NCBI RefSeq assembly: GCF_020740795.1
Contig: NC_067287.1
Coordinates: 18,119,501 to 18,183,500, forward strand
Length of the DNA stretch: 64,000 bases
Direction: 5' to 3'
Source of the DNA: Apus apus
Lineage: Eukaryota > Chordata > Aves > Apodiformes > Apodidae
Shown here piece by piece: positions 61,076 to 64,000 of the stretch. The position numbers and the translations under genes were made by a program. The notes below the pieces were generated by a model that was not told the origin of the DNA, searched no databases, and worked only from the letters and a program-made list of their open reading frames with translations. Each line of letters opens with the position of its first letter. Position 1 is the stretch's first letter.

Positions 61076-64000
61076 CTGATGAAAAACAAACCATATATGT
61101 TGTTTCACATATGTGCTGTTAGAGAAAGGTTGGCACACCTAAAGCAACCCACTTACTGGCATTTCTCAAAACTATGAAAATCAAATTGGCACACTGCCCA
61201 AAGAACTATCTTCGTTCCTTACTACTATTTACAGAAAGATAAAAGTGGTCACATCCAAAAATTATTGAATTCTAACAAAGCAATAGCAGCATACTAATAT
61301 TTTGAAGCTGTAGATAAACAAGCAGTTTTGTCTAGTCAGCATCATCAGAGTCCTGCCACCAAATGGCTACTATTTCTTTAGGGTTTTTTTTTTCATTATT
61401 TTAGAAAATGATGCCCCAATTTTGTAAATTATTCATTTATTTATTTATTTTATTTTTTAGAACGTTATTTATCATGAGATGTATTAGTTGCACATACCCT
61501 TATCCTATATAGAATCAAGATCTTACTTTGAGCTTTGCAGAGATTACAGACGACGTACTTAGGATGAACAGTGCTTTTTCTATATCTGTGACCAACCCCC
61601 TGCCTCAAGCCTTCATTACTTTGAGTGAATCTGTTGTCATGCAGACAGTTAAAAATTGCTCAGTACCACTCAGGTTCTCTGCAGTGATTAAAAAGGCTGG
61701 TAAAACTTTAACACCTGTTCAGAACAACTCCCATTAGGGCTGTATTTGTAACTATTTACCTAAAAGAATACAGAATATATTAGAAGTTCTTACTGTACTC
61801 ATGCAACTGCTTCAAGGTACAGCTGGGCAAAATCCTTGACTGCTTATAAGGTGTCAGCCTCTGTTGTATGAGCAGTTGGATTTCAATCTCACATCCCCCA
61901 GTAGTGCCTGAATGGTTTCCTCAGAGCTTCTCCTAACACTTCTCTTGGCTCTGCATGCTGATAACCCAGCACAGGTTACATTCATTTCACACTTGTGAAA
62001 TTTTTCTAAGCAACTATAGCAGCCAGAGAGCCATGTTTCAAAGAAAAGCAAAAAAAATCACAGTGTGGGTGACATGGGAGAGGTTTGTCCAAAAGCTATT
62101 AGCTAATCCTTTTCAAAAACATCTTTGAGCAGTGTTGGTCTAAGAAAAAAAAAAATTAAAAAATCCTGCTCAGATTTAGTGTTAAAAGCAGATTTATCCA
62201 GGAAGGGGAGCTCTCCCTACATGACTCCAAGTGGAGGAGGAGACTTGCTTCTCATTTTTGTCAGAGAAGGTTTTATGGAGCTGTAGAAGGCATTCACATT
62301 TTATGTGACATGACCTATAACTGATTGGATGCACTAAGCAGAAGGAAGGGGAAGGAGATTTCATCTTGGCTAGACAGAAACCTCTTCAGCTTCTCAGCCA
62401 CTTAGGCCAACAGAAGGAAAGAGGTAGGCAGTGCCAGAGATGCAAATAATTTGGTTTTAGCAGCCACACTTGGCATGATTTTCAGTGTCCAAGGAAGTTG
62501 GAAAGCTCTCAGGAAAGTGAAGGGAGCAGCCTATAACACATTAAGGGGTAAAATTTTAAACTATGGGTGCAGATACAATGGATGTTGTAAATCCAGCGGA
62601 TTTACTTTTAAACAGTGGATTTCCGGAGCAGAAATTGAAAGTATAGGCTGTACATTTCACTACTTTTAAATGTCCTGTTGAAAACAAGTTGTTGGTTATT
62701 TTACACAATAAATAATTCAATAAAATCATGTATTTTTCAGTGCCATGAATTATACCAGGGAAATCACAGCTGGTTTTTTGGTCCAGAATGTGTATTTGTA
62801 GACTATTACAATCAATATTTAATTTCTGACAAGGAAAATGAATTGGCACTCAACTTATAAAGTAAGGTAATACACCATAAGCAAGTTAATACACTATAAG
62901 ATACTGTGTTGTACTGTTCTAAGCCTCTTTTCAGGTACTTTCACATACATGAGTATCCCCAGAAAAGCCCAACAGCAGTTACAACTCTATAGCCATGTTC
63001 TTCCAGAGCTTGAAGAATCCTAGACTGAGAACTAAATCAATAAATGTATAACTTGCTTCACTTGAACAATTCAAGTATAATTCTTGTAGCCCAAATGATT
63101 GCAAAGTAAAAACTTAAAATAGCATTTTTCCACAAGGTATAGATTACCAGCTATGGGAAAATTATCAGGTCTTCTCAAAAGAGCCATGTTTTACCATTAA
63201 CCATAATTGCATTTCAGCATATGAGAGAGAAGTTTATTCAGTTTCTGCCCACATTATCCAATTCATTATTAATAGTGTTTCCATTCAAAAACATTATTGA
63301 CCAAAGCTTAAAACAAAACTAAAGATAATTGAATATCTATCCATCACAGCGGGAACGAATTCTGGTAGCTTTATACAAGCGCATTTATATTGAAAAATTA
63401 TATATGTATTACAAACATACATACAAGCAGAGTCTATTTCAAAATTTTGTTATGTTTATGAACAATTTTATAGTAAGTTATAGCCTATCTCTAACTTATA
63501 GCAGGAATAAGAATTTAATTTAAAACATATCTCAATCAAAACTGATCCTATTTTATTGACCTTGAAGTTTTTATGAAAGTTGCAAGAAAGGTAATGAGCT
63601 TTCACACACATTACCAGAAGTGCTAGATTACAAAGCAGAAAAAAAAAGAATGTGGTCTTAATCAAAATATGTAACCTTTAAACATGCTAAATTTAGCTCA
63701 AATAAAATCTGCATTAGGTTGCCTTGGAAAATGTTGCTATAGCTGCAAGGACACATTTCTGGCTATTGGGAGGGGAAAGGTATGTTTTCAAACTGCAGTA
63801 CATATGCAACAAGTTTTGCAGTGCAGATTTATGTAGCTCTAGCCTGAGGAGACCAGGCTTCACATATTCATGCCTTTGAAATGTAAAAAATATATTGTTA
63901 GGCTTCATTAATCATTAGGATTGTTTAAAATTATAGCCTAAATGCCTGAAGTTTATTGAGTGATGGTTAAATTGTTAAATTGCCTCAATGGAAAAGAACT
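61076..64000 (-). other. KCNH7: KCNH7 intron, incomplete at the right edge
   Basis: I recognised no further KCNH7 exon here. It contains a TTTA-rich simple stretch at about 61432-61460 and otherwise AT-rich sequence. Confidence 0.65.

Noticed and set aside
1-64000. CRISPR arrays, operons or other prokaryotic defence systems
   Set aside because: No spaced direct repeats or compact gene clusters; intron-split vertebrate genes and CR1 elements show a eukaryotic chromosome.

Overview
This is vertebrate nuclear DNA, almost certainly from a bird. Intron-split genes, CpG islands and many CR1 LINE fragments (tails ending in repeats of ATTCTATG) indicate this. The protein-coding content matches the conserved FAP-IFIH1-KCNH7 neighbourhood known from vertebrates. 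I cannot name the species. All three recognised genes lie on the minus strand, so each reads from high to low coordinates.

Layout. (1) 1-13615: the 5' part of FAP (fibroblast activation protein alpha). Ten coding exons give the start codon, the membrane anchor and the first half of the beta-propeller; the catalytic half lies off the left edge. (2) 13616-19674: intergenic DNA with a small CpG island and tandem repeat at 14.49-14.83 kb and an old CR1 copy, then the likely 3' UTR of IFIH1. (3) 19675-44501: complete IFIH1 (MDA5). I could trace sixteen coding exons with consistent splice phase, giving 1010 codons plus stop. A CpG-island promoter with an interferon-type response element lies just upstream. 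(4) 44.7-56.8 kb: no recognisable gene. It contains two CR1 fragments, an LTR-like fragment and a GC-rich CpG island with a 17-bp minisatellite. Grancalcin (GCA) sits here in mammals, but I found no GCA exon. (5) 56812-64000: the last three coding exons of KCNH7 (ERG3 potassium channel) and the start of a further intron.

The genes are neighbours by conserved synteny and not a pathway. FAP is a type II membrane serine protease, MDA5 a cytosolic sensor of long double-stranded RNA, and KCNH7 a voltage-gated potassium channel. I did not find an undescribed biological system. The most interesting points concern IFIH1: a GC-AG intron after exon 6, a TTTA microsatellite serving as a splice-acceptor tract, a GAT-repeat poly-Asp tract, a CxxC zinc-knuckle spacing in the regulatory domain, and the promoter element. 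The orphan CpG island where GCA is expected is also notable. Exon boundaries were read by eye from homology, GT/AG sites and frame continuity. UTR ends and transcription starts are not determined.
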